64,000 bases of DNA from Tiliqua scincoides (Eukaryota; Chordata; Lepidosauria; Squamata; Scincidae): NCBI RefSeq assembly GCF_035046505.1, contig NC_089822.1:81699659-81763658 (forward strand), in the 5' to 3' direction. The notes under the pieces are model-generated. The model made no database searches and was not told where the DNA came from. It worked only from the letters and a program-made list of their open reading frames with translations. Shown piece by piece: positions 1-11,090 of this stretch. Position numbers and translations under genes: made by a program. Numbering within the stretch: position 1 is the first letter of the stretch; each line of letters opens with the position of its first letter.

Positions 1-252
1 GGGGGAGGGGCTGTGACTTTCAAGTAGCATGGCAGCTCCACCTGCTGGTTGCTGTATCCATTTGACCAACCTTTTCTTTATGCTTTCCAACCAGATCCAG
101 GCATTTTCTGTCTGCTTGTACTTTTATGACCCACCTTTCTTTCCCCATTTTGTTTGATTCCTTTTCTTTTGGATTCTTAATAAGCTAGTTATATTTTGTC
201 CCTTTTTTTGACTAGTCCATGTTCACAGCTAATTCAGTGGGTTGTCCTAGGG

Positions 253-592
253 CAGGGGTGTCAAACATAAGGCCCGGGGGCCGGATGCGGCCTGCGGAAG
301 CTTTTTATCCAGCCCTCAGGCTCTCAGCTGCTGAGCCATGCTGAGATGTTACTGCTGAAAGGGCAGCCCACTTGGAAATTGAGCTCTCCCATATCTTGAA
401 ATATGATCAAGATTTGTATATTTTCTCTTCTGTCATTTGCAGCGAATGAGTTCCCAAGTGAGAAAAAAGTGCTTATTTTTGGTCATGACCTGTTTAATGA
501 CATCACTTCCTGCCTAATGACATCACTTTTGGCCCTCAGTGAGCATCATGAATGCTATTTGGCCCTCTATATGAAATGAGTTTGACATCCTG
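253..592 (+). mobile_element. hAT-type non-autonomous DNA transposon with exact TSD
   Basis: The element starts CAGGGGTGTCAAAC and ends GTTTGACATCCTG, which are imperfect terminal inverted repeats. It is flanked on both sides by the 8-bp duplication TCCTAGGG (245-252 and 593-600). An 8-bp target duplication with CAGGGG-like ends is typical of the hAT superfamily. There is no transposase reading frame in its 340 bp. A related copy in the opposite orientation lies at 23924-24254. Confidence 0.85.
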
Positions 593-1024
593 TCCTAGGG
601 GATGTGTTCCCCAGATGACCCATCTCTTCCTGGTTCTGGTAACCTGGGATAGTGGCAGCAGATATAAACTACCAAAGTTTCCCCCTGTCCAGCTGATGGT
701 CCATGAAAGGGAAAGCGGGGAGCAGGAAGGGGTGCAGACATGCTGCAACTAGACACTACTCCCCTTGGTCGGCTTGCCTCCTCCCTGGGAGTCTCTGTCC
801 CTGACAGCCACCATCCAGGCCAGTTCTGCAACTTGGTCAGGTTTCTGAACCTTCATCAGCTGAGTGCCCTGACCTGAAAGGACTGTATGAACAGATCTAA
901 CCAGGCTGTGTATATTTAAGTTCTGAAAATTCCAACTGGGATAAATAGTTTAGAAACAGAAATATTGGGTGTTATTCTTTAAAAGGGGTGGGACCTAATC
1001 CAAAAGTATTGGAACCCTTAATTC

Positions 1025-1145
1025 AGTGGTTCTCAAACCTTTTAGCACTGGGATCCACTTTTTAGAATGACAATCTGCTGGGACCCACCAGAAGTGATGT
1101 CATTAATCTGGAAATGATGTCATGGCCAGAAATGACATCATCAGC
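1025..1145 (+). mobile_element. hAT-type transposon fragment (CAGTGGTTCTCAAAC end)
   Basis: The left terminus CAGTGGTTCTCAAAC is followed by an internal stretch (GGGATCCACTTTTTAGAATG, then TGATGTCAT repeats) that recurs at 40146-40250, 14520-14620 and 19240-19335. The right end is not visible here, so this is a truncated or decayed copy. Confidence 0.65.
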
Positions 1146-1383
1146 AGGAAAATTTTTTAATACACCCATATGACAAAATCAAATCTGATTAAGTAAACAA
1201 ATCAAAAGTTCCTGGTAAGCGTAAGTTTACAAATTTATTTGAAATAAAGAAAAACCCTCCCAAGTAGCTGCTGATCTGTTGAAGAAAAGTCCCCAAATAT
1301 CCCAAAGGCTGCAATCCTATCCAATTAAGAATCAGCATACCTATCTTTGGATTTCTCCCTTGAAATGTATTTCACTGTGCTTA

Positions 1384-1391
1384 CCTTACTT
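1384..1391 (-). other. Putative splice donor directly after the IFN stop codon
   Basis: On the minus strand the stop TAA is followed by seven bases ending in AAG and then GTAAGC, a strong 5' splice site. The same arrangement (donor within a few bases of the stop) is seen in the five other IFN genes of the window. No convincing acceptor or ARE-bearing exon was found between 1 and 1383, so the downstream exon may lie outside the window. Confidence 0.5.
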
Positions 1392-1946
1392 TTAATCCTG
1401 AAGCTTGTTCAGCAGCTGATCAAGTCCCACGAAACAGCTCTTCCACGTTTCTTGTCGCACTGCCTCCCAAGCGCACAGGCTGTATTTTTTGTCTTTCAGG
1501 TAGGTATGGATTCTTCGGAAGTAGGCCAGCAGGCTTAGTTTTACACGTGGATCTTTAAAACTGGCCTCCTTGCCAGTTGCTGCAGTACAGCACCTCTTCC
1601 ATTGCACACTTTGTTGGTACAGGGCCTCCTGAAGCTGGGCCGTGACTCTCACGTTCCAGTCTGCTTGGGTGAAATTCTGCTGAAATATTTTGGAGATCTG
1701 CTCCAGAATGAACATCATTGCGGTTCTTCCATCCTCCTTACTGGACCTCAGCAGTTTTTTCATGGGGAAGACAAAGTTGGGTATTTCATAAGGACACTCT
1801 TGAGGCAGCTCTGGCTTTCCCATTTCTTTCAGCAGCTCTCGGCTTCTCTTGTTCTCATTCTCCTGATTTTGCACAATCCGATCACATTTCAGAGTGATGA
1901 CTCCCGATGCCAGCAGACAAAGAAGGCAAACTCTCTCCAGGGCCAT
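1392..1946 (-). CDS. Divergent type I interferon
   Basis: This is a 184-residue secreted cytokine, predicted to signal through the IFNAR receptor as other type I interferons do. Residues 1-20 form a hydrophobic signal peptide; the mature chain probably begins at Cys21, as in many IFN-alpha proteins. Cysteines at 21, 51, 119/120 and 158 fit the two conserved IFN disulfides; 120 or 119 is extra, as is Cys171. The CAWE signature lies at 158-161 in the helix E/F region, and one N-glycosylation site (NFT) is at 91. The reading frame is uninterrupted and of normal length. It is clearly distant from the five-gene family downstream, with a different signal peptide and no shared promoter, so it may represent another subtype; an IFN-kappa-like identity is possible but not shown. 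A splice-donor-like AAG/GTAAGC lies seven bases after the stop, and an acceptor-like sequence lies upstream of the ATG. I chose the ATG at 1946 because the signal peptide begins there. Confidence 0.93.
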   Translation of the reverse strand: MALERVCLLCLLASGVITLKCDRIVQNQENENKRSRELLKEMGKPELPQECPYEIPNFVFPMKKLLRSSKEDGRTAMMFILEQISKIFQQNFTQADWNVRVTAQLQEALYQQSVQWKRCCTAATGKEASFKDPRVKLSLLAYFRRIHTYLKDKKYSLCAWEAVRQETWKSCFVGLDQLLNKLQD

Positions 1947-2092
1947 AGTGGTGGCTTCCTTTAGGTGGTTCGGATGGAGGCTTTGAAAGACTGGAGCTTC
2001 AGCAAGATCTCCTCTCTATTAGACTTTGGAGCCATGTCTCTGAATTTATCCTCCAAAACTTTCCTGACATCATTGCCTACAAAGAGAAAAAA
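1947..2092 (-). other. Putative 5' UTR exon start and splice acceptor of the divergent IFN gene
   Basis: On the minus strand a run of T and C with TTTGTAG ends at 2077, followed by about 130 bases of leader before the ATG at 1946. The polypyrimidine tract plus TAG looks like a 3' splice site, suggesting a 5' UTR intron. No TATA box or IRF cluster like those of the other IFN genes is visible just upstream, which fits a promoter lying further away. A short upstream ATG frame exists in this leader. Inference only. Confidence 0.4.
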
Positions 2093-2639
2093 AAATTAAT
2101 CAGTTTTTAGTTTCAGTTTTTATTTGTAGGCAGTTTGGAGTTTACTTCCCCCTGCTTGACTTCAAGTGAAAAAATGGACCACTGTCCATTGGATGCACTT
2201 CATTTATACATATTGCAAATTAGGTATAACATTCTACTGTTTATTTATATCTTATTGAAAGAATTGTTCTTCTTGACAGTGGTAACTGACAATAGTGTTT
2301 TGTATTGAGTCAGCCTAACCATGAGTCATCTGATGGGTTTTGTTTTTTAAAAAAAATCTGTCTTGTGTTAGTTGATTTGCATTAGGAACTACTGTAAGCC
2401 AAACAAGAGACCTCCAACTATGTGGGGTCTCTAGCCCCCCGCCCCCCCCATTGCAAAATTCTTAGCATTGCCATTTTGGATTTGGAATGAAATTTCTATC
2501 AAAGGATCTTCACTACTGAAAGCGATACATATTTTCATGTCTGTCCCATCCCTCCAGCCCTTTGGCCAATATACCTATATTTGTCAGTGACCAGGGATGA
2601 AGGCCAGCAGAAATTAGATGGTGCAAGATAAGTGACAAA

Positions 2640-3178
2640 CAGCTCAGTCCTGAGCTACCTGGGGCACAGGGCTGCAGTGGCACCGAAAATGACTGCTGCC
2701 ACATCCTGCACACTTTGGACAGCCACCAGTGGCTCCTCTGGAGAAGGGGATTTTCGTCCCTATCCCCCAGGTAAGGGGAGTAGCCCTGCAATGGGGCTAT
2801 TCAATTCACTGCCAAACAAAAGGTTGGCGGTGAATCAAAAACCTCCATGTCAAGCGGTGAGCCCGACGCAGAGGCTTTGAATCTGGTGGAGCATCACTGC
2901 AGCTGTCCCGCCTCCCTCTTTCCCTGCTCCCTCTCCCCGGCACACCTCCTTCCCGCCTCTCCCCATCCCCCCCACTTACCTCTCCGCTGCTCGGTGGTCC
3001 GCACAACCGCTGAGCGGCAGAGGTCAGGCACCTGCTTGGCAGTAGCCCAGCACCGGCCAGCACTGGGCCACCACTGGCACTCGCCCGGCGGTAGGACCCG
3101 CAAATGTGCCTTACGGCACGTTTGCAACAGTGCGTGCCAGCAGTGAGGCAGCGCACCAAGCTCAGGATTGGGCTCTCA
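2640..3178. other. GC-rich, repeat-derived segment
   Basis: This stretch is markedly richer in G and C than its surroundings. It ends in AGGATTGGGCTCT, a variant of the terminal repeat of the neighbouring 179-bp palindromic element, so it is probably a longer relative of that family. Near 2977 the minus strand carries GAGAG/GTAAGT, a good donor that could in principle pair with the acceptor at 2077, but nothing else supports an exon here. Confidence 0.35.
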
Positions 3179-3357
3179 GGGCCCAATCCTATCCAATTTG
3201 CCAGTGCCAGTGCAGCTGTGCCAATGAGGCATGCACTGTATCCTGTGGTGGGGAGGCAGTCACAGAGGCCTCCTCAAGGTATGGGAACATTTGTTCCCTA
3301 ACCTCGAGGCCGCATTGCGGCTGCACCGGTGCTAGAAAGTTGGACAGGATTGGGCCC
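3179..3357. mobile_element. 179-bp palindromic MITE, copy 1
   Basis: The termini are GGGCCCAATCCTATCCAA and, inverted at the other end, TTGGACAGGATTGGGCCC. The internal halves are also partly complementary (CCAGTGCCAGTGCAGC against GCTGCACCGGTGCTAG), so the element can fold on itself. No coding capacity. Several further copies of the same length lie in this window. Confidence 0.75.
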
Positions 3358-4940
3358 TATAAATTTTGCTGCTTTAAAAAATGGCCATTGCAACCTAATG
3401 CCTCCCATCATATTCACTTTGGCACAATGTAGTTGGGGTGGTGGTGGTGAGCTCTTTCTTTCTGTGTCATTGTTTTTCACTGAAATCTTTCCACCGCTTC
3501 CATTCATGTCTCATAGAGGGATACATTCAGGCACCATATAAAATGACAACATTTTGCTCTGGCTAGTAAAATGCTGAGATTTCAGCTTACTTCCAGATAC
3601 TGTCATTCCCAGACCCACCTTATAAAGCACTCCTGGAGCCTTCTCCATCCTCTTATTCCTTTGGCCGCCCTGGCCATCTGAGCTGCTGGATTCTTGCCTC
3701 ACCCTGCCCTGTTCATTGAGCATGAGAGCCAGAGCAAAAGACTCTGTCAGGAGCACCATCCCACCTTCCGTGCCCAACCTATCTTACCCAGCAGAAGTGC
3801 GATGAGCAGTAGTGTGGGTGTGGACTAAGGTCCACTGTCACTCATAATAGACCCTGCTTCATTCATACCTAGTATTATCTAATGGAGCAAGACAGAGACT
3901 CACTGGCATACCTAAAGGGGGGACAAAATACTAAGTTTTTTTTCAGGTGTGGGGACACCCGCTAAAGGGCCCCTACCCTTTACCTTCAGAGCCAGTTGAA
4001 GTTGCAGAAGCCTTCGCTTTTTCAGCTACAACTGACTCTACAGGCAAGTGGCAGGGGCGCTTTACACAGGCGTCTCTGAACTTGAAAAAACCCGTTTTGC
4101 ACCCCCTCCAGGAACGCCACTCTGATTCTGCTAGGCGGGTACCTTTTCTTCTACAGTGCCTGTATTCTCTAGCTAGGTGAAATAAGGTCACTGAACCAAC
4201 CTCCTCCCAGCAGTGTGAAAAGACTAGAGTGGCAGGAAGATTGAATTCCAGTTCTGCTGGAAACCTAGCAGGAGGTTAGGGGGTGCATGAGGGGGTCCTG
4301 CTGGGGGCATGTGGACCAGATCTGCAGATGGATGAAACCATGAATATGGGGTCTGTGGATACGGGAGCCTCCTTGTCAGTGAGTTTTTTCTAGTATCCTA
4401 TTGAGTCTTATCCAGGAGGATAAGACCCATGAGAACATAGGGTCCCCTAGACCAGCCATCTCAGTGGGACCCATATGGCCCCCTAGGGAGCCCTGGCATG
4501 TTTGAAAGGGGCTACAGGTTGGTATTCAATAATAAATGATTTTATGCTTATTGGTTTGTGTTGTGTTGGGAGAGGGGGGCCTGGAGTCTGAGAAGTGCTC
4601 CTAAGGGGCCATAGCTAAGAAAAAGTAGAGAATGGCTTCTAGAGCCTGATCAACCCTCAGGCAATCCCACACTGGGATTTGTGAACTGGCATCCAAACAT
4701 CCCCATGACAATCCCTTTTGGTTTCTGTTATAGGAGGAAGAGGGAAAGCAGCAGCTGGGATGGCTTTACAGCAGCAAGGAAACATAGAAGGAACAGAAGT
4801 CAAATTCAGCAAGTGGATTTGAAGCATCTTTCTGCAGAAGACTTTGAGAAAGAAACAGCAAGGCAGATAAATGTGCCTGTGGTCATCCTAAATAGTCAGT
4901 TATGTGCAGGGCTGGCCCAAGACCTCCTGATGCCTGGCAG
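3358..4940. other. Intergenic stretch with no recognisable gene
   Basis: Only short open frames without family resemblance are present. I see no rRNA, tRNA or clear transposon termini. Confidence 0.5.
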
Positions 4941-5025
4941 TCCAATCCTATGCATGCCTACTCAAAAGTAAGTCCCATTGAGTTCAATGGGGCTTACTCC
5001 CAGGAAAGTGTGGATGGAATTAGGC
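4941..5025. mobile_element. Short palindromic element (AAGTAAGTCCCATTGA type)
   Basis: The sequence runs from CCAATCCTATGCATG through AAGTAAGTCCCATTGA, mirrored by CAATGGGGCTTACTCC. The two halves are complementary, so it folds as a hairpin. Other full or partial copies are at 14390-14467, 45905-45975, 47967-48056, 57533-57610 and 60436-60530. Confidence 0.6.
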
Positions 5026-5515
5026 TTTGAGGCAGCATGCCAAATAATGATGCACCAGCCTCAGCTCCTCTCGCTCTCCATGTTCGTTCTTAGCACTCAC
5101 CTCCCCCAGTCCAGGGAGTGGAAAGAGAAGGAGGAGCAGTAGAGGCAAGTGGGCAGATAGAGATAGGCGCTCCCACCAATCTTTTTGCTGAAGTGACTGC
5201 TTCAGTTGACCTCATGGATGGGCCAGCCCTGGTTCTATGTCTCTGGCACAACGGAGATGTTTTCAAAAAGTCTGTGTTGGAGGGAATAGGCATTGGGCCA
5301 AGACCTGGAAGCCCAGAAGTAGAACTTGAGTATAAAGAAATCACAGCTTTGGCCCCATAACTGCCACCAGTCTTTGGAATTTTTTAAAAAGATACCTTAC
5401 TTTCTATTTGTCACATGCTAGCAAAAAGCAAGGGTGGTGTTTTTTGTTGTTGAATTTTTTTAAAATTACAGGCACAGAATGTCCAAGACTTTAAAAAAGA
5501 AATTATTGTAGCTGA

Positions 5516-5533
5516 AACTGGGGGGGGGGGGGG
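5516..5533 (+). repeat. Poly-G run
   Basis: An uninterrupted run of G, 14 bases or more. It is a likely sequencing or polymerase-slippage site and could form a quadruplex. Confidence 0.8.
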
Positions 5534-6089
5534 TGCTGTGATCTGCAGGCTGCTTGCCAGGATGATGCAAGTTCTACTGAAATTACCAAGATTTATTTCT
5601 AAGTTGGGTATGAAGACTGTGGGTGTGATTGACATCTTTATAGATCTACACATCAGGGCCACTACAGTGAGCAGCTACTATGCAATAAAATATTCCAAGC
5701 TATTTCTACATGTATTTCTACAACTTGAAGGCCTCCATTGGTTCCCTGAAGCATTCACCTTATGAATCTCTTGGTGAAACCTTTCCCACTATTAACCACT
5801 CCCATGTTTATGGTGTTATGCTTGCCATACTCCTAAGGCGTGGGGATCTAGGAAAAAATAACTGGTGCTGCAATCCTGAACTCACTTACCTGGGAGCAAG
5901 CTCCACTGAACATGCTCAGGATTCTGTGGTAAGTCATTTACAGAGGTGTTTTGCCACCCTGGAAATGTTCTCAGGTTGCAACCAGAGATTTGATATTTAC
6001 CTTTAAATACTTTGCTGTGAAGAAGGGGAAGCAGCTGTTTGTTTCTGGGCTACAACCTGACAACTCTATCAAAAGGCAGTCCCAGCTTG

Positions 6090-6599
6090 CTCACTCATAC
6101 CATGGATCTGTAGGACCTTTAAAGCCCTATACTGCTCTGGGCCAGGGTATCTTAGAGATCGCCTACTCCTGTACAATCCAGAGAAGGCCTTTTTGCAAGT
6201 GCCACTGCCTAGGGAGGTATGTGGGGTGGTGGCAAGAAATAGGGCCTTCTCAGTAGTGGCACCAACGCTATGGAATTCCCTTCCCCTTGACTTAAGAATG
6301 GCTCCCTCTCTTGAAACTTTTCAGCGAGGCCTGAAGACCCTTCTGTTTAAACAAGCCTTCTGAGTTCTCGGCCTTTTTAACATCTTTTTAACATCTTTTA
6401 ATATTTTTTACAGGCCTGATTTTTTTATGATTTGCTGCTGCTCTATGCTCTTTTTACCTGACTATATTTTATCTGACTGCTGTTTTTATGATATGTGTTA
6501 ATATGTTTTTTATTTGTTTTAAATTATGTTTTAAATCTGTTTTAACCTGTTGTAAGCCGCCTTGAGTCCCTTTGGGGAGAAAGGCGGGGTAAAAATAAA

Positions 6600-6604
<5 letters not shown>
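6090..6604 (+). mobile_element. LINE 3' end fragment (reverse transcriptase C-terminus plus 3' UTR)
   Basis: The frame from 6241 reads RAFSVVAPTLWNSLPLDLR and continues to a stop at 6361-6363. The WNSLP block followed by a SL-x-F-x-x-x-LK segment is the C-terminal end of reverse transcriptases of CR1/L2/Rex1-type LINEs. The 3' UTR follows, ending in a conserved GTAAGCCGCCTTGAG block and an ATT repeat tail. It is 5'-truncated. A second copy of the same family lies on the minus strand at 13302-13790. Confidence 0.7.

Positions 6605-6664
<60 letters not shown>
6605..6664 (+). repeat. (ATT)n microsatellite, LINE tail
   Basis: About 20 ATT units follow directly on the LINE 3' end, consistent with the priming tail of the element that later expanded. 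Confidence 0.9.
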
Positions 6665-6967
6665 CTGTCCCACAGTATTCCAGGTTTGTGCTTGCTCTCA
6701 TTCCCAGATAGACTCAACCCCACTAGCAGTGCTTCTTCCCCTTCATTGGCTGAGTTACTTACACTTCACCCATTGAATTATTCACCAGGGACCTTTTATA
6801 AAAATCTTTTGCTTCCCTCCAATACCATTCATTCTTACCTGCCTCCCACTGCAAGCTGTTGGCTTACTTATCCTACATAGTGAGATCGCCTTCCCACTTA
6901 TTGCTACTTTCTGAAGCAATGATATTTTGTGCCCTTTTAAAACCCCTCACCAAATTTCAAAGACCCA

Positions 6968-7146
6968 GGGCCAAATCCTATCCAATTTTCCAGTCCTGGT
7001 GCAACTGGGCCAATGGGGCGTGCACTGCATCCTTTGGTGGGGAGGCAGTCACAGAGACCTCCTCAAGGTATGGGAACATTGGTTCCCTAACCTTGAGGCT
7101 ACATTGCGGCTGCACCGGTGCTGGAAAGTTGGATAGGATTGGGCCC
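6968..7146. mobile_element. 179-bp palindromic MITE, copy 2
   Basis: Ends GGGCCAAATCCTATCC and GGATAGGATTGGGCCC. The following 55 bases (7147-7200) are repeated, inverted, beside copy 4 at 12914-13092; see the findings. Confidence 0.75.
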
Positions 7147-7200
7147 GCAGTCACTTAAGGTAGTTGATTAGCAGGGGGTATTCATTTCTGCCCACTCTTT

Positions 7201-9214
7201 GGTGCTGGAAAGTTGGATAGGGCTGGGCCCTCAGTTTCCCTGAGCAGACCCTAGCTTGTATTTTGCTTCCTTTGGCCTTACAGCATCTGTTTAGCACTTC
7301 ACATGAATTATCTGGTTATAATCTTTCCAGTAGCTCTGAACCATGAGTAAAGATCATTAGTCCCTATATTGCAGCTGGGGCTGGGTGGGAGTAGCTTGCC
7401 TAAGACAACCTGGCAAGTACATGACAAACATGAGATTCAAACCAGAGAAGTCCATCACACTCATTTTAGTCCCTGTCTTACATCTACTTATTTACCTGCA
7501 TTGAGCAATTCTATGGGCATCCTTTATTGTCTCCTGTCAAGCCTTCAGGTGGTGCTAGCAATGTACAGTCAACTTCTCTGTAGCCAACTACCATCTCACC
7601 TCTGGTCCTGGCCCTAGAGGTCCGCTAACAGGCGGACATAAAGCTGGTGGACTTTCCTCCATCACTTTCCTGATGGCAGGAAATCTTCATCTTGTCAATT
7701 GTTGGCTGGCCCAAGTACAGGGCCTGTAAAATTGTTATATATAGGTAAACCCAAATCACTTTCAAAAATTTTTTCCCCCAGGTAAAATAGGGTGCTTTCC
7801 CAATCAAGTATTCAACAGCTTTCAGCAAAGTAATACAGCCTAGGGTTACCAACTGATCTGAAAAAGTGGTCTGGCCTGCTGTTGTGCCTTTAACATCAGC
7901 TTGGTGTTCAGAAATCAGCAGGTGAAACTTTCATAGCATGGAGAGAAGCATTAGCATTGGTCAATGTCTGCTCAGGACTCAGTTACAAGGACCACTTGAA
8001 ACGCAATGGTTAGTTTATGCATGCATGCAGCCATCTACTTTTGAAAGGCTACTTGAAATAAAACATAGGCATAGGCTTAGCACCTGGTGGGAAGTTACTT
8101 ATTTGCTCTCAGAGTTGCTGAATCATGTATGAATTATAGCGTTCTCAATTATCGTGCCAGTGGGGTTCTTGTATGTTTAACAATCGCATGAAAGCAGATG
8201 TTCAGTCAAGGAAACTTTTGCATCACTGCAGCTTCACGCAAGGAAAAGCTTACTGACTGAATTTCTGTTTGTCTCACAGCAGCAAAAGGCATAGGAGCCC
8301 TGCCAGAAAAAAGTTGGCAACATGATGCATTTTGGACCATGCTATTGAAAGATGCTATTGCAAACATCTGGACCAGAAGGAAAATAGGGCATCATATCTA
8401 ATCTTTTTCCCCATTAATTACAAATGTGAGAACATTTTAAAATGGTTTTAATCATGTTTAAAGTGATTAAGAAAGAAAATACACCTGTCTTTTAAAGCTC
8501 TTAATTGTATTGCTGTTATTCTTGACTATAGCCAGTTGTTGTTTCATATTATGCTTTGCTATTTTTTTTCTTGTGTTCTACAGATTGCAATTCTTTTGGC
8601 TTCAGGGAGGAAAAACTAGTTCAGTCAGTGAACTGTACTCTGTTTCTGTTTCACTTTCATAACCTCATGCTGCAACACTCCACTAGGTGATTCCCTTCCC
8701 TTTAAAAGGAGGGCTTTTTTCTCATTTGAAAACCAGAATTAGTTTCAACTGAAATTGAATCAACTGAGTAGATCAGAAAAGCGGTCTCTTTGAACAACAT
8801 GTGGTAAATCCCCACCATGTTCAAAATACTTTCTGAATTTAGATTTGATTATGTCATTTGAAAATTTTTCTTTTAAAAAACCACAGGTTTTCCAGTGCAA
8901 CCCTGTGTCTGAGTGGTGCCAACAGAACATCTGTGCAATGCCCATCAAATCCTAAGCCCATTCAGCACTAATGGGGAGGGGGAAACAAGAGCCAAATCAA
9001 CTCTATGGAGGCACAGCCTGCTTAGAAACTCTGCCCCCATCTATAGAAACACCAAGCCTGTGCAGCAATTAAGGTTTGGCAGCTGGACAACAGCTCCAGT
9101 TGGGTTTCCTGTACAAGAAGCCAATCACTGCAACCCACCCAAAGCTGGTGGCCAGGGAAGTACTGCCAGGGTGAACCAATCCTTCCACAGCTATTAGAAT
9201 GGAGTGCCTGCTCT
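7201..9214. other. Intergenic stretch with no recognisable gene
   Basis: Short unrelated open frames only. A partial copy of the palindromic MITE end lies at 7201-7232. At 8641-8668 the minus strand has TGAAAGTGAAACAGAAAC, which resembles an interferon-stimulated response element, but no gene is visible beside it. Confidence 0.4.
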
Positions 9215-9268
9215 CTCTAGGTCAGGGGTGGCCAAACCCACGGCACACATGCCACTAGTAGTAGTGGA

Positions 9269-9417
9269 CATAAGAACATAAGAACAGCCCCACTGGATCA
9301 GGCCATAGGCCCATCTAGTCCAGCTTCCTGTATCTCACAGCGGCCCACCAAATGCCCCAGGGACCACACCAGATAACAAGAGACCTCATCCTGGTGCCCT
9401 CCCTTGCACCAGGACTT
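9269..9417 (-). mobile_element. CR1-like LINE 3' end fragment
   Basis: On the minus strand the fragment ends in two copies of TTCTTATG. An 8-bp 3' terminal repeat is the hallmark of CR1-type LINEs. It is 5'-truncated and non-coding and lies within the hAT element. Confidence 0.6.
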
Positions 9418-9711
9418 TCTAAGTGGCATGTGCAAAGTCGCCATGTATTTTTTAAAAAAAATCTAAATAATAACAAAGAAAGCACTGCAGTAGTTTATGG
9501 TTTGCTTGATTTTTTTTGCTACTTCTTGCACAGAATTCACCCAAGTTTCTAACACTGCAGTGGGAGCACTCAGGGCAGCCATGTTACCAAAAGGGCTGTT
9601 TTGCTTAGGGGAATTATTACAGTGCCCTTATTGAAACATTAGGATCGTAGGCTGGATAGCAAGATGGCATAATGCAGAGAAATTCCCTTTTGCTTAAAGA
9701 GAACAGGCGAA

Positions 9712-11090
9712 CAGGCCTTGCTGAGGGAGAATCAGCATGGCTTCTGTAAGGGTAAGTCTTGCCTCACAAACCTTATAGAATTCTTTGAAAAGGTCAACAG
9801 GCATGTGGATGCAGGAGAACCCGTAGACATTATATATCTGGACTTTCAGAAGGCGTTTGACACGGTCCCTCACCAAAGGCTACTGAAAAAACTCCACAAT
9901 CAGGGAATTAGAGGACAGGTCCTCTCATGGATTGAGAACTGGTTGAAGGCCAGGAACAGAGAGTGGGTGTCAATAGGCAATTTTCACAATGGAGAGAGGT
10001 GAAAAGCGGTGTGCCCCAAGGATCTGTCCTGGGACCGGTGCTTTTCAACGTCTTCATAAATGACCTGGAGACAGGGTTGAGCAGTGAAGTGGCTAAGTTT
10101 GCAGATGACACCAAACTTTTCCGAGTGGTGAAGACCAGAAGTGATTGTGAGGAGCTCCAGAAGGATCTCTCCAGACTGGCAGAATGGGCAGCAAAATAGC
10201 AAATGCGCTTCAATGTCAGTAAGTGTAAAGCCAAGCACATTGGGGCAAAAAAATCAAAACTTTGCATATAGGCTGATGGGTTCTGAGCTGACTGTGACAG
10301 ATCAGGAGAGAGATCTTGGGGTGGTGGTGGACAGGTCGATGAAAGTGTCGACCCAATGTGCGGCGGCAGTGAAGAAGGCCAGTTCTATGCTTGGGATCAT
10401 TAGGAAGGGTATTGAGAACAAAACGGCTAATATTATAATGCCGTTGTACAAATTAATGGTAAGGCCACACCTGGAGTATTGTGTCCAGTTCTGGTCGCCG
10501 CATCTCAAAAAAGACATAGTGGAAATGGAAAAGGTGCAAAAGAGAGCGACTAAGATGATTACGGGGCTGGGGCACCTTCCTTACGAGGAAAGGCTACAGC
10601 ATTTGGGCCTCTTCAGCCTAGAAAAGAGGCGCCTGAGGGGGGACATGATTGAGACATACAAAATTATGCAGGGGATGGACAGAGTGGATAGAAAGATGCT
10701 CTTTACACTCTCACATAACACCAGAACCAGGGGGCATCCACTGAAATTGAGTGTTGGGAGAGTTAGAACAGACAAAAGAAAATATTTCTTTACTCAGCGT
10801 GTGGTTGGTCTGTGGAACTCCTTGCCACAGGATGTGGTGATGGCGTCTGGCCTGGACGCCTTTAAAGGGGGATTGGACAAGTTTATGGGTTTTTTTGTAT
10901 AATTTTGTATGTCTCAATCATGTCCCCCCTCAGGCGCCTCTTTTCTAGGCTGAAGAGGCCCAAACGCCATAGTCTTTCCTCATAAGGAAGGTGCCCCAGC
11001 CCAGTAATCATCTTAGTCGCTCTCTTTTGCACCTTTTCCATTTCCTCTATGTCCTTTTTGAGATGTGGTGACCAGATCTTATGTTCTTAT
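9712..11090 (+). mobile_element. CR1-like LINE, 5'-truncated, reverse transcriptase region, with internal inversion
   Basis: Three overlapping frames together cover reverse transcriptase. At 9718-10002 is YLDFQKAFDTVPHQRLL (RT block A region). At 9963-10199 are SGVPQGSVLGPVLFNVFIND and the catalytic FADD, where YADD is usual. At 10141-10902 are RPHLEYCVQFWSP and WNSLPQDVV, the C-terminal block. The frame changes twice, so it is dead. Instead of a normal 3' UTR, 10907-11075 is an inverted copy of 10494-10665, followed by CTTATGTTCTTATG, the 8-bp tail repeat. It lies inside the hAT element 9223-11820. A related fragment occurs in the rDNA spacer at 36930-37318. Confidence 0.85.
10907..11075 (-). 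repeat. Inverted internal copy of LINE coding sequence
   Basis: Its reverse complement matches 10494-10665 of the same LINE closely but with several base differences, so the two can pair as a stem of about 170 bp around a 240-base loop. The differences suggest it came from a sister copy rather than from a very recent foldback. Confidence 0.75.

Noticed and set aside
2976-3186. GC-rich first exon for the divergent IFN gene, ending in GAGAG/GTAAGT
   Set aside because: The donor is good, but the segment looks like part of a MITE-related repeat and no promoter is evident, so I did not call an exon.
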